Source: Rhodococcus sp. 06-462-5 (GTDB lineage Bacteria; Actinomycetota; Actinomycetes; Mycobacteriales; Mycobacteriaceae). From it: a stretch of 64,000 bases of DNA. A program made the position numbers and the translations under genes. The notes beneath the pieces are model-generated. The model made no database searches and was not told where the DNA came from. It saw only the letters and a list, made by a program, of their open reading frames with translations. The stretch covers positions 1 to 64,000 of the forward strand of contig NZ_NOYD01000053.1 of the NCBI RefSeq assembly GCF_002258315.1, given 5' to 3'. Below are positions 53,331-62,765 of the stretch, piece by piece (the stretch's first letter is position 1; each line of letters opens with the position of its first letter).

Positions 53331-54893
53331 GTGACCAACGCCGATTTGTCGGTCGACAGTCCGAATCTTCTGGTAGGCAAACCGCTCGACGAACCGGAGA
53401 ACGAGCCGCGCGAGGAGTGCGGAGTCTTCGGAGTATGGGCACCGGGCGAGGATGTGGCCAAGCTCTCGTATTACGGCCTCTATGCGCTGCAACACCGTGG
53501 TCAGGAGGCTGCCGGCATCGCCGTGTCCGACGGCTCGCAGGTGTTGGTGTTCAAGGATCTCGGTCTCGTGAGCCAGGTGTTCGACGAGCAGACACTCGGT
53601 GCCATGCCCGGGCACGTCGCCATCGGGCACTGCCGCTACTCCACCAGTGGGTCGGTCACCTGGGAGAACGCGCAGCCGATCTTCCGCACCACCACTGCCG
53701 GGACCGGGATTGCACTCGGACACAACGGAAATCTGGTGAACTTCGCCGAGCTCGCCACCAAGGCGCGTGACGCCGGGCTGATCAGTGATCGGCTGCAGGG
53801 CAACGGTACGTCGGATTCCGACGTGGTGACCGCGCTGCTGGCGCACAAGGCCGCCGACTGCACCATCGAGCAGGCGGCGATGGAACTGCTGCCACTGCTC
53901 AAGGGTGCCTTCTGTCTGACGTTCATGGACGAGCACACCCTCTACGCCGCACGCGACCCGCACGGCGTGCGCCCGCTGTGCCTCGGCCGCCTCGATCGCG
54001 GCTGGGTGGTGGCCAGTGAGACGGCGGCACTCGACATCGTCGGTGCCGCGTTCGTCCGCGACATCGAGCCCGGTGAACTGCTCGCGATCGATGCCGACGG
54101 TGTGCGGTCCTCGCGATTCGCGGCCCCCGAGCCCAAGGGTTGCGTGTTCGAGTACGTGTACCTCGCTCGACCCGACAGCGTCATCGGTGGTCGTTCGGTG
54201 CACTCGACGCGAGTCGAGATCGGACGACGCCTCGCGAAGGAGCATCCGGCCGAAGGCGACCTGGTGATTCCCGTGCCGGAGAGCGGAACTCCTGCTGCGG
54301 TCGGTTTCGCGCAGGGCTCCGGCATTCCCTACGGCCAGGGCTTGATGAAGAACGCCTACGTCGGCCGCACGTTCATCCAGCCGTCGCAGACCATTCGCCA
54401 GCTCGGCATCCGGCTCAAACTCAATCCTCTCAAAGAGGTCATACGGGGCAAAAGGCTGGTGGTGGTGGACGATTCGATCGTTCGCGGCAACACCCAGCGA
54501 GCCCTGATCAGGATGCTGCGCGAGGCCGGTGCGCTGGAGATCCACGTGCGTATCGCGTCGCCGCCGGTGCGCTGGCCCTGCTTCTACGGTATCGACTTCG
54601 CTTCTCCCGCAGAGCTGATCGCCAACGGTGTCGATTCCGAGGACGGGATTCTCGAGGGCGTTCGGCAGGCGATCGGTGCGGATTCGTTGGGGTACATCTC
54701 CATCGACGGCATGATCGCTGCCTCCGAGCAGCCCGAATCCCGCTTGTGTGCAGCATGTTTCACCGGCAAGTACCCGATCGATCTGCCTGCCGACAATGCG
54801 CTCGGCAAGCACGTTCTCGAAGGTCTGCTGGCCTCGGCCGCCGGGCAGCCGGTGGACAACGACGCGAATGTGAGTGCTCTGAGTCGTCCGTGA
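53331..54893 (+). CDS. purF: Amidophosphoribosyltransferase
   Basis: 520 residues from the GTG at 53331, 8 bases after AAGGGAG; the ATG at 53325 is too close to that site. A 29-residue propeptide precedes the N-terminal nucleophile Cys30 (EECGVFGVW), which is exposed after self-cleavage. Glutaminase blocks (YGLYALQHRGQEAAGI, GHNGNLVN) are followed by the phosphoribosyltransferase motif VVVVDDSIVRGNTQ and a Cys-rich CAACFTGKYPID, which marks the iron-sulfur-containing class. It commits PRPP to purine synthesis. Confidence 0.96.
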   Translation: MTNADLSVDSPNLLVGKPLDEPENEPREECGVFGVWAPGEDVAKLSYYGLYALQHRGQEAAGIAVSDGSQVLVFKDLGLVSQVFDEQTLGAMPGHVAIGHCRYSTSGSVTWENAQPIFRTTTAGTGIALGHNGNLVNFAELATKARDAGLISDRLQGNGTSDSDVVTALLAHKAADCTIEQAAMELLPLLKGAFCLTFMDEHTLYAARDPHGVRPLCLGRLDRGWVVASETAALDIVGAAFVRDIEPGELLAIDADGVRSSRFAAPEPKGCVFEYVYLARPDSVIGGRSVHSTRVEIGRRLAKEHPAEGDLVIPVPESGTPAAVGFAQGSGIPYGQGLMKNAYVGRTFIQPSQTIRQLGIRLKLNPLKEVIRGKRLVVVDDSIVRGNTQRALIRMLREAGALEIHVRIASPPVRWPCFYGIDFASPAELIANGVDSEDGILEGVRQAIGADSLGYISIDGMIAASEQPESRLCAACFTGKYPIDLPADNALGKHVLEGLLASAAGQPVDNDANVSALSRP

Positions 54894-55007
54894 GCTGGGC
54901 GTTCCTGCGAGGGAACAGCAGGGTTTTCTCAATGCCACATATTGGAAACAGTCCGTCGGTACTGTCCCGAGTTACATAGGACACACCGATTTGGATAGAG
55001 GCATCAG

Positions 55008-56678
55008 ATGACCCTGTCGCCCGACGACGGACGTATGCAGCGCTACAGCGCCGCATCCAGAACAGCAGTACGCAAGCACGGCAGGAAGACCGCCGCAATG
55101 GCAGCACTGTCGGTACTCGCATTGACGGCCGCAGCCTGCGGCTCGGGACGCACCGACGAAGCCGGTGGGTCCGGCGACGGCGGCGGCGAGACCATCACGG
55201 TCGGCACCACCGACCAGGTGACATCGCTCGACCCGGCCGGCTCGTACGACAACGGCTCGTTCATGGTGATGAATCAGACGTATCCCTTCCTGATGAACTT
55301 CGCGCCCGGTAGCTCCGAGCTCGAGCCCGACGCGGCCGAGAGCTGCGACTTCGCCGAGCCGACCGTCTACACGTGCACGCTCAAGGACGACCTGAAGTTC
55401 GCGAACGGCAACCCGCTGACGAGCGAGAGCGTCAAGTACTCCTTCGATCGAATCGTCGCGATCAACGATCCCAACGGGCCCGCGTCGTTGCTGACCAACC
55501 TCGACAGCATCGCCACGCCGGACGAGAAGACCGTCGAATTCACCCTGAAGGCCGCGAACGACCAGACCTTCCCGCAGATTCTGGCGACCCCGGCAGGACC
55601 GATCGTCGATCAGACCGTCTTCCCCGCCGACTCGATTCTCGACGACGACGCCATCGTGGCGGGTACGCCGTTCGCCGGACCGTACTCGATCGCGAGCTAC
55701 GCCAAGAACTCCCTCGTCAGCTTCACCGCGAACGGTGACTACAACGGCATTCTCGGAACGCCGAAGACGTCGTCGATCAACGTCAAGTACTACACCAGCT
55801 CCGACAACCTCAAGCTCGACGTGCAGAACAAGGCCATCGACGTCGCGTGGCGCTCGCTGACCCCGACGGACGTCGAATCGCTCGGCAGCGTGGACGGTCT
55901 GACGGTGCACGAGGGACCCGGCGGCGAATCGCGCTACATGGTGTTCAACATGAACACGATGCCCGGCGACACCCCGGAGCAGAAGTTGGCCGTGCGCAAG
56001 GCAATTGCGTCCTCGGTCGATCGTCAGGCGCTGTCCGACGGCGTCTACAAGGGCACCTACACCCCGCTGTACTCCGTGGTTCCCACCGGCCTGGCCGGCG
56101 CGAACACCGCCTTCGGCGACGTCTACGGCACCACGCCCAACCGTGACGAGGCGGCCGGATTCCTCTCTGCCGCAGGCATTGCCACTCCCGTTCAGCTCAA
56201 CCTGCAGTACAACCCGGATCACTACGGATCGAGCTCGAGCGAGGAATACGCCGCGATCAAGAGCCAGCTCGACGCGACGGGCCTGTTCAACGTGAACCTG
56301 CAGTCCACCGAGTGGAGCACCTACACCAAGGAACGCGTCGCCGACGCGTACCCGGTGTACCAGCTGGGCTGGTTCCCGGATTACCCGGATGCAGACAACT
56401 ACCTGACGCCGTTCTTCGCGCCGGACAACTTCCTGCAGTCGCACTTCGAGAGCCCGGCCATCACCTCGCTGCTCGATCTCGAACGCACGACCGCCGACGA
56501 GAATGCCCGGATGCAGATCATCGGTCAGATTCAAACCGAGCTCGCGACGAACTACCTGCCGACGCTTCCGTTGTTGGAGGGCAAGCAGATCGCCGTCGCC
56601 ACCGACGAGATCAGCGGTGTGGACGAGACTCTCGACGCCTCGTTCAAGTTCCGGTTCGTCACGCTCGCCAAGAGCTGA
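55008..56678 (+). CDS. Peptide/oligopeptide ABC transporter substrate-binding lipoprotein (family 5)
   Basis: 556 residues from the ATG at 55008, with GAGG seven bases upstream; internal ATGs at residues 10 and 31 are alternatives because the n-region is long. The lipobox is LTAAAC with Cys44. The mature protein is SBP_bac_5: TDQVTSLDPAGSYDNGSFMVMNQTYPFL, CTLKDDLKFANGNPLTSESVKYSFDRI, and AVRKAIASSVDRQALSDGVYKG. It delivers a peptide-like ligand to the two permeases that follow. A purine-gene link is only positional. Confidence 0.92.
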   Translation: MTLSPDDGRMQRYSAASRTAVRKHGRKTAAMAALSVLALTAAACGSGRTDEAGGSGDGGGETITVGTTDQVTSLDPAGSYDNGSFMVMNQTYPFLMNFAPGSSELEPDAAESCDFAEPTVYTCTLKDDLKFANGNPLTSESVKYSFDRIVAINDPNGPASLLTNLDSIATPDEKTVEFTLKAANDQTFPQILATPAGPIVDQTVFPADSILDDDAIVAGTPFAGPYSIASYAKNSLVSFTANGDYNGILGTPKTSSINVKYYTSSDNLKLDVQNKAIDVAWRSLTPTDVESLGSVDGLTVHEGPGGESRYMVFNMNTMPGDTPEQKLAVRKAIASSVDRQALSDGVYKGTYTPLYSVVPTGLAGANTAFGDVYGTTPNRDEAAGFLSAAGIATPVQLNLQYNPDHYGSSSSEEYAAIKSQLDATGLFNVNLQSTEWSTYTKERVADAYPVYQLGWFPDYPDADNYLTPFFAPDNFLQSHFESPAITSLLDLERTTADENARMQIIGQIQTELATNYLPTLPLLEGKQIAVATDEISGVDETLDASFKFRFVTLAKS

Positions 56679-56682
56679 CGGC

Positions 56683-57774
56683 GTGCCCACTACCGACAGC
56701 ACGACGGTAGAGGGCGAGAAGCAAGCACAGCAGGCGAGCGCGCCGTCACGGTACGGCGCGCTCGCCCGTTATCTCGGGGTCAGATTTCTGCTGATCATTC
56801 CGACTGCCTGGATTCTCGTCACCGTCGTCTTCTTTCTCATGCGGGTGATCGGTGATCCGATCACCGCCGCCCTCGGCGGCCGCCTACCCGCCGAACAGAT
56901 CGCCCAGCGCAAGGCCGAAGCCGGATACGACCGGCCCATCCTGACGCAGTACTGGGAGTACCTGACCGGATTGCTGCGCGGCGATTTCGGCCGCTCGGCG
57001 ACCGACAATCGCGCGATCAGTGACGTTCTGCTCGTCAACGGCGCTGCCACACTGGAATTGGCGTTCTGGGCACTGCTGGTCGCCTTCGCGGTCGGCATCC
57101 CGCTCGGCTTCTTCGCCGCCACCCATCGAGACCGATTCGGCGACGCCTCGCTGCGGATCTTCGCGATCCTGGCGTACGCGGCTCCGGTGTTCTTCGTCGG
57201 CATGCTCCTCAAACTGCTGTTCGCCGTCAAGCTCGGCTGGCTGCCGGTGGCAGGACGAGCCAGCACCAATGTGGAACTGGCACTGCAGAACGTCTCGCCC
57301 AAGACCAACATTCTGATCGTCGATTCGTTCCTCTACGGAGAGACGAGCTATACCGTGGACGTCCTGGAACATGCGGTACTTCCCGCTCTGGCTCTGGGTC
57401 TGCTGACGGCCGGAGTGTTCCTGAGGCTGGTGCGAGTCAACCTGATTCAGACCCTGCAGGCACCGTTCGTCGACGCCGCACGCGCTCGCGGATTGAGCGA
57501 GGGCACGGTGACGCGACGGCATGCGTTCCGCAACGCCATGATTCCCATCGTCACCGTCATCGGCCTGCAGATCGCCGTACTGCTCGGCGGAGCGGTGCTG
57601 ACCGAGACGACCTTCGAGTGGCAGGGCCTGGGCTACGAACTCGCCCGGTACCTGCAGGCCCGCGATTTCGTTGCGGTGCAGGGCATCGTGACGTTCCTGG
57701 CCGTGGTGGTGGCCGTCGTCAGCTTCGTCACCGACGCGATCGTCGCACTCATCGACCCGAGAGTGAGGTTCTGA
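56683..57774 (+). CDS. Oligopeptide ABC transporter permease (DppB family)
   Basis: 363 residues, GTG start four bases after the binding-protein stop. A 25-residue polar N-terminus precedes RFLLIIPTAWILVTVVFFLMRVIGDP, the standard first helix. Six membrane segments are present, with the EAA loop DAARARGLSEGTVTRRHAFRNAMIP. It forms the channel together with the DppC-type protein, whose start overlaps its stop. Confidence 0.93.
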   Translation: MPTTDSTTVEGEKQAQQASAPSRYGALARYLGVRFLLIIPTAWILVTVVFFLMRVIGDPITAALGGRLPAEQIAQRKAEAGYDRPILTQYWEYLTGLLRGDFGRSATDNRAISDVLLVNGAATLELAFWALLVAFAVGIPLGFFAATHRDRFGDASLRIFAILAYAAPVFFVGMLLKLLFAVKLGWLPVAGRASTNVELALQNVSPKTNILIVDSFLYGETSYTVDVLEHAVLPALALGLLTAGVFLRLVRVNLIQTLQAPFVDAARARGLSEGTVTRRHAFRNAMIPIVTVIGLQIAVLLGGAVLTETTFEWQGLGYELARYLQARDFVAVQGIVTFLAVVVAVVSFVTDAIVALIDPRVRF

Positions 57775-58742
57775 TGAGCACCGAAGTCGTGCTGTCCGAC
57801 GTCCCTCCCACCCGTCCACACCGTCGAGGATTTCCCGGCGTCGCGTTCGTCAAGTCCACCTCGGGATTGCAACGCGTCACCCTGATCGTCGGCTTGGCCC
57901 TGATGGTGGGGTTCGTGATCGCCGCGGTCTTCGCGCCGCTCCTCGCTCCGTACGGGTTCTCGCAGACCAGCGACGCCGGGCAGGATTTCGCCCGCCAGGC
58001 AGCCCCGTCCGCGCAGCATTGGTTCGGCACGTCGGTCCGCGGTGAGGACGTGTTCTCCCGCGTGATCTACGGTGCGAGAACAGCATTGATGGTGATCGCG
58101 TCGTCGTTGGTGCTCTCGCTGATCATCGGTGTTCCGCTCGGCCTGGCCTCGGGTTACATCGGCCGTTGGTTCGACCGCGTGCTCGTGCTGTTCATGGACG
58201 CGATGTACGCGTTTCCATCGCTGCTCCTCGCGGTCGTCATCTCGATCGTCGTCGCAGGCGGACAATCGTCCAGCTTCGGCGGTATCGCGTCCGCAGCAAT
58301 CGCCATCACGGCGATCTTCGTGCCGCAGTACTTCCGCGTGGTACGCAACGCCACGGTGGCGGTCAAGACCGAACCGTACGTCGACGCCGCCCGGGTCACC
58401 GGGGCCGGAACTCCGCGAATCCTGTTCCGCCACATCCTCGCCAACGTGGTGCAGACGCTGCCGGTCATCATCACCCTCAACGGTGCCGAGGCCATCCTGA
58501 CCCTCGCCGGACTCGGCTTCCTCGGATTCGGCATCGAGCCCACCTCCGCCTCGGAGTGGGGCTACGACATCAACAAGGCGCTGCCCGACATCTCCAACGG
58601 CATCTGGTGGACGTCGGTGTTCCCGGGCCTCGGCATCGTGCTGGTGGTGCTCGGCCTGACCATGGTGGGCGAAAGTGCAAGCGAGACACTCAATCCGCTG
58701 CTTCGTACCCGCAAGAAGTTCAAGAAGGCGGTGAAGGTATGA
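57774..58742 (+). CDS. Oligopeptide ABC transporter permease (DppC family)
   Basis: 322 residues. The ATG shares its A with the upstream TGA (TGATG). A periplasmic HWFGTSVRGEDVFSRVIYGAR block is diagnostic of DppC/OppC. Six membrane segments and the EAA loop DAARVTGAGTPRILFRHILAN are present. It overlaps the ATPase start by 4 bases. Confidence 0.93.
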   Translation: MSTEVVLSDVPPTRPHRRGFPGVAFVKSTSGLQRVTLIVGLALMVGFVIAAVFAPLLAPYGFSQTSDAGQDFARQAAPSAQHWFGTSVRGEDVFSRVIYGARTALMVIASSLVLSLIIGVPLGLASGYIGRWFDRVLVLFMDAMYAFPSLLLAVVISIVVAGGQSSSFGGIASAAIAITAIFVPQYFRVVRNATVAVKTEPYVDAARVTGAGTPRILFRHILANVVQTLPVIITLNGAEAILTLAGLGFLGFGIEPTSASEWGYDINKALPDISNGIWWTSVFPGLGIVLVVLGLTMVGESASETLNPLLRTRKKFKKAVKV

Positions 58743-60376
58743 CCTCGAGTGTTGCAAATCCACGCGAGTCCGCACTGTCGGTGCAGTCGTTGTCCGTCAC
58801 GTTCCTCACCGATGCCGGCGAGGTCGATGCCGTCACCGAGGTCTCGTTCGAGGTGTTCCCCGGTGAAGTCCTGGCCGTGGTGGGGGAGTCCGGATCGGGT
58901 AAGTCCGTGAGCGTCAGATCCGCCATCGGACTGCTACCCGACACCGCGCGCGTGGAGGGCCACGTGGTGCTCGGTGGCCAGGACGTGACGAGGCTGAGCA
59001 ACAAGGCGTGGGCGCAGTTGCGCGGCAACAAGATCTCGATGGTGTTCCAGGAGCCGGGCAGCGCCCTCGATCCGCTGTTCACCATCGGGTATCAGATCGT
59101 CGAAGCGCTGCGGGCGCACTCGGGCAGTGACGGCAAGCGGATGTCGGCGAAGGACGCGAAGGTTCGGGCAGTCGAACTGTTGACGATGGTGGGTCTGCCC
59201 AGCCCCGAGCAGCGCTTCTCGTACTACCCACACGAGCTCTCGGGTGGGCAGAAGCAACGCGTCATGATCGCGATCGCCATCTCGTGCGAGGCGAAGGTCA
59301 TCATCGCCGACGAGCCGACCACCGCCCTCGACGTCACGGTGCAGGCCGAAATCCTGGAGCTGCTCCGCGATCTCAAGGATCGGTTGGGCTGCGCCATCGT
59401 ACTGATCACTCACAGCATGGGCGTCGTCTCGGATCTGGCGGACCGCGTCGTCGTGATGCAGAACGGTCGCGTCGTCGAGGAAGCTCCGGTCGCGCAGCTC
59501 TTCGACGCACCCGCGGACGACTACACCAAGAAGCTGTTGGCCGCGGTGCCCACCCTCGCCGCGGTGGAGTCCGACAAGACGGTCGACACCTCCGGTGAAC
59601 CGGTACTCGACGTCTCGCGTCTAGTGGTGCAGTTCTCCGGCGGCGTCGGCTCACCCGCGTTCAGGGCGGTCGACGACGTCTCGCTCACCATCCGCCGCGG
59701 TGAAACCCTCGGCTTGGTGGGCGAATCCGGCTCGGGCAAGTCCACGATCGGCAGATGTGTTGCAGCACTGCAGAAGCCGACGAGTGGCAGCGTGACGGTG
59801 ATGGGACAGAACATCGCAGGCGTGAGCGAACGCAAGCTCAAGCCGTTGCGCAAGCGATTCGGGTTCGTCTTCCAGGACCCGTCGGCATCGCTGAACCCCC
59901 GGCTGACCGTCGGGCAGTGCATTGCCGAGCCGATGATCGTGCACAAGTACGGCTCCAAGGATGCGATCGCCGCGAGGACGACCGAACTCCTCGACGCCGT
60001 ACAACTGCCGTCGGGCACCGACAAGCGCTACCCACACGAGCTCTCCGGTGGGCAGCGGCAACGCGTCAGCCTGGCGCGGGCACTGGTGCTGGGACCGGAT
60101 CTGGTGGTCGCGGACGAGCCGACCAGCGCACTGGACGTCTCGGTGCAGGCAGCCGTGCTGGACCTGTTCGAGGCACTGCAGCAGGAATTCGGCTTCGCGT
60201 GCCTGTTCATCAGTCACGACCTCGCAGTGGTCGACCGCGTTGCGCACCGCGTGGTGGTGCTGCGCAACGGGGCAATCGTGGAAGAGGGGACACCGTGGAA
60301 GATCCTGCGATCGCCGGAGGCGGACTACACCAAGAAGCTGTTGGCGGCGATCCCGGGCAAGCGCCTGCACACGTGA
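58739..60376 (+). CDS. Oligopeptide ABC transporter ATPase, fused DppD-DppF type
   Basis: 545 residues with two complete nucleotide-binding domains in one chain. The first (about 12-265) has Walker A GESGSGKSVS, signature ELSGGQKQR, Walker B VIIADEPTTALD and switch His LITHSMGV. The second (about 285-545) has GESGSGKSTI, ELSGGQRQR, LVVADEPTSALD and FISHDLAV. Both halves end with the oligopeptide-family tail (DDYTKKLLAAVP and ADYTKKLLAAIPGK). All catalytic residues are intact in both, unlike the asymmetric siderophore exporter pair. The fusion replaces the usual separate DppD and DppF. Confidence 0.94.
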   Translation: MTSSVANPRESALSVQSLSVTFLTDAGEVDAVTEVSFEVFPGEVLAVVGESGSGKSVSVRSAIGLLPDTARVEGHVVLGGQDVTRLSNKAWAQLRGNKISMVFQEPGSALDPLFTIGYQIVEALRAHSGSDGKRMSAKDAKVRAVELLTMVGLPSPEQRFSYYPHELSGGQKQRVMIAIAISCEAKVIIADEPTTALDVTVQAEILELLRDLKDRLGCAIVLITHSMGVVSDLADRVVVMQNGRVVEEAPVAQLFDAPADDYTKKLLAAVPTLAAVESDKTVDTSGEPVLDVSRLVVQFSGGVGSPAFRAVDDVSLTIRRGETLGLVGESGSGKSTIGRCVAALQKPTSGSVTVMGQNIAGVSERKLKPLRKRFGFVFQDPSASLNPRLTVGQCIAEPMIVHKYGSKDAIAARTTELLDAVQLPSGTDKRYPHELSGGQRQRVSLARALVLGPDLVVADEPTSALDVSVQAAVLDLFEALQQEFGFACLFISHDLAVVDRVAHRVVVLRNGAIVEEGTPWKILRSPEADYTKKLLAAIPGKRLHT

Positions 60377-60462
60377 ATTCTTCTCGCCACCGGGCACTCC
60401 GGTACCGTTGGGGCCGCGCCGCACCGGGCGCTGACATGATCGAGTACACAGGCTGGAGCCGA

Positions 60463-61563
60463 ATGACCGAGGAATCCCAACCCACGAGCGCAACTCACTC
60501 GGGCGGTGCCTCCTACGCGGCGGCCGGGGTCGACATCGCCGCAGGAGATCGAGCAGTACAACTGTTCGCGCCGCTCGCCAAGAAGGCCAGCAGGCCCGAG
60601 GTCATGGGCGGTCTCGGTGGTTTCGCCGGTCTCTTCGCGCTCAAGGGCGACTACCGCGAGCCCGTCCTGGCCGCCTCGACCGACGGCGTCGGCACCAAGG
60701 TCGCCGTCGCGCAGGCCCTCGGCAAGCACGACACCCTCGGCCTCGACCTCGTGGCCATGGTCGTCGACGATCTCGTCGTCTGCGGGGCCGAGCCGTTGTT
60801 CCTGCAGGACTACATCGCCGTGGGCCGTGTGGTTCCCGAGCAGGTCGCCGAGCTGGTCAAGGGCATCGCAGAAGGCTGCATCATCGCCGGCTGCGCACTT
60901 CTCGGCGGCGAGACGGCCGAGCACCCGGGACTGATGGCCGACGGCGATTACGACCTCTCGGCCACCGGCATCGGCGTCGTCGAGGCAGATTCGATCCTCG
61001 GACCCGAGCGCGTGCGTCCCGGTGACGTCGTCATCGGCATGGGATCGTCGGGTCTGCACTCCAACGGCTACTCCCTCGCTCGCAAGGTGCTGCTCGAGAT
61101 CAACCACATGGATCTCGGCGGACACGTCGAGGAGTTCGGCCGCACTCTCGGTGAGGAACTGCTCGAGCCCACCAAGATCTACGCCAAGGACTGCCTCGCG
61201 CTCGCTGCGGAAACCGACGTCCGCACGTTCTGCCACGTGACCGGCGGCGGATTGGCGAACAACCTCTCCCGGGTCATGCCCGAGGGTCTGGTCGCCGAAC
61301 TCGACCGCACCACGTGGAGCCCGGCTCCGATCTTCTCGCTGATCGCTCAGCGGGGCCGCGTCGAGCGGGCGGAGATGGAGCAGACCTTTAACATGGGTGT
61401 CGGCATGGTGGCCATCGTGGCACCCGAGGACGTCGATCGAGCACTCGCGGTGCTGACCGCGCGCCACATCGACTGCTGGACGCTGGGCACGGTGAAGAAG
61501 GCGACCGGTAAGGACGTCGCCGACGAGCGTGCGCTGCTGCTGGGTAACCACCCGCGGTTCTGA
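60463..61563 (+). CDS. purM: Phosphoribosylformylglycinamidine cyclo-ligase
   Basis: 366 residues from the ATG at 60463, with GGAG four bases upstream; an ATG at 60436 is less likely. AIR-synthase blocks are SYAAAGVDIAAGDRAVQL, the ATP-binding VLAASTDGVGTKVAVAQAL, DLVAMVVDDLVVCGAEPLFLQDY, CALLGGETAEHPGLM and GMGSSGLHSNGYSL. It closes the imidazole ring of AIR. A strong shared terminator follows 39 bases after the stop. Confidence 0.96.
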   Translation: MTEESQPTSATHSGGASYAAAGVDIAAGDRAVQLFAPLAKKASRPEVMGGLGGFAGLFALKGDYREPVLAASTDGVGTKVAVAQALGKHDTLGLDLVAMVVDDLVVCGAEPLFLQDYIAVGRVVPEQVAELVKGIAEGCIIAGCALLGGETAEHPGLMADGDYDLSATGIGVVEADSILGPERVRPGDVVIGMGSSGLHSNGYSLARKVLLEINHMDLGGHVEEFGRTLGEELLEPTKIYAKDCLALAAETDVRTFCHVTGGGLANNLSRVMPEGLVAELDRTTWSPAPIFSLIAQRGRVERAEMEQTFNMGVGMVAIVAPEDVDRALAVLTARHIDCWTLGTVKKATGKDVADERALLLGNHPRF

Positions 61564-61602
61564 ACGGCACGGTTCTGATCGCCCGCACATCGGGCAAACA
61601 AG

Positions 61603-61633
61603 TGAGGGGGAGCCGCACCGCGGCTCCCCCTCA
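61603..61633. terminator. Bidirectional terminator between purM and the DUF3073 gene
   Basis: A perfect 14-base-pair GC-rich stem (61603-61616 with 61620-61633) with a 3-base loop sits between the convergent purM and DUF3073 genes, 39 and 18 bases from their stops. Only a short T-containing tract follows, so it likely works through stem strength. Confidence 0.88.
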
Positions 61634-61651
61634 GTCGTTCAGTGCACAAAA

Positions 61652-61846
61652 CTAGCGTCGCCAGTCCTCGTACTCGTCTTCCTCGACTCGGGAATGCACA
61701 TCCGAGTCAGAGTGGATGCCACGATGGGAGTTGGACGAACCACCGGAGAGTTCTTTCTGCAGACTCTCCAAGTCCGTTGTCGGCGAGCTGTACTTGAGCT
61801 CACGAGCGACTTTTGTCTGCTTTGCCTTAGCCCTGCCTCGGCCCAT
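61652..61846 (-). CDS. DUF3073 small protein
   Basis: 64 residues. It opens MGRGRAKAKQTKVARELKYS, the strongly conserved and basic start of DUF3073 proteins, and ends in an acidic DEYEDWRR. The ATG has a GAGGGGG ribosome site upstream. The family is found across actinobacteria next to purM and has no known function. The basic head and acidic tail suggest nucleic-acid or ribosome contact, but this is only inference. Confidence 0.93.
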   Translation of the reverse strand: MGRGRAKAKQTKVARELKYSSPTTDLESLQKELSGGSSNSHRGIHSDSDVHSRVEEDEYEDWRR

Positions 61847-62020
61847 GGCGGTGCCCCCTCGCGGACTTGCGGGGCGGCCTGGGGAAATTTGGCGGCCCCG
61901 TTAGAGTTGGTATTTCTTCCTGGCACACACTCTAGCGCGCGAATCGCCGCGATGCGCATACGGCACCACGTGTCGGTGGTCGGCGAACGAGCGCGACACG
62001 CCCGGGGTAGGGGTCGGCGC

Positions 62021-62052
62021 TGCCTGTACCTGCACATATCCGTGCACAGGCA
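62021..62052. repeat. Interrupted 32-base inverted repeat in the DUF3073-MOSC gap
   Basis: TGCCTGT and ACAGGCA form the outer arms and GCAC/GTGC the inner arms around ATATCC, with four extra bases on the left side. The 283-base gap (61847-62129) otherwise holds the DUF3073 promoter and no recognized element. It could be an operator or a hairpin. Confidence 0.5.
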
Positions 62053-62129
62053 AACTATCTTGGTTCTGCGACACGAGAACTACGTGCTGCGCGTCATGGG
62101 GAGCGGAGCCCGCAGGAGCGACCGGAGGG

Positions 62130-62765
62130 TCAGTTCCGCGTCGATTTCAGCGCAGCTGCCGCATCGCGGTACACCTTCGGTGCCAATCCCGGCGCGTCCA
62201 GCAGAGTCTGCATCGCAGCTGTATCCCTCCCCTCGAAGAGCATCCGCACCGTCACCCCGTGCTCGGGGACCGACGTCACAGTCACGGCGTCACCGCTACC
62301 GAAGACTCCGGGTTCGAGCACGCGGAGATACGCACCCACATCGCCGCGCGCGGTGAATCGACGGATCCAACCGGGCTCGGCCATCCACCGTGCGAACGTT
62401 CCACAGGGCTTGCGGGCGATGGTCACCTCCAACTCGACACTGCCCACTCGCCATCGCGAGCCGATCACCGCATCGGTGACCGGGACACCGGTCGTCCGTA
62501 GGTTCTCACCGAATCGTCCAGGAGGAACGGGCGTCCCCAGCTGGTCGGTCCAGTACCTCGCCTCGTCCTCGTCGTAGGCGTAGACGGCCTGATCGAGTCC
62601 GCCGTGGAACTTCGTGTCCCGGCAGTGATCGCCGCCGATACCGAGCTCGTGGACGTCCACCTGCCCGTCGACGGGCCGCTTGTCGATGCCACTGTCGACC
62701 ACCGCGCGGCGTCCGAACGGAACATCGGCGTGCACGACGCAGACAGCGAGAACGGTCCCGATCAC
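62130..62765 (-). CDS. MOSC-domain protein
   Basis: 211 residues from the GTG at 62765, which overlaps the upstream stop by 4 bases (GTGA). The MOSC pattern is VDVHELGIGGDHCRDTKFHGGLDQAVYAY at residues about 45-75, PGRFGENLRTTGVPV, and the conserved Cys in ARKPCGTFARW that corresponds to the molybdenum-cofactor-sulfurase C-terminal site. Such proteins (YiiM-like) act on hydroxylated or N-oxide substrates or on sulfur transfer to the molybdenum cofactor. The specific reaction is unknown. Confidence 0.9.
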   Translation of the reverse strand: MIGTVLAVCVVHADVPFGRRAVVDSGIDKRPVDGQVDVHELGIGGDHCRDTKFHGGLDQAVYAYDEDEARYWTDQLGTPVPPGRFGENLRTTGVPVTDAVIGSRWRVGSVELEVTIARKPCGTFARWMAEPGWIRRFTARGDVGAYLRVLEPGVFGSGDAVTVTSVPEHGVTVRMLFEGRDTAAMQTLLDAPGLAPKVYRDAAAALKSTRN

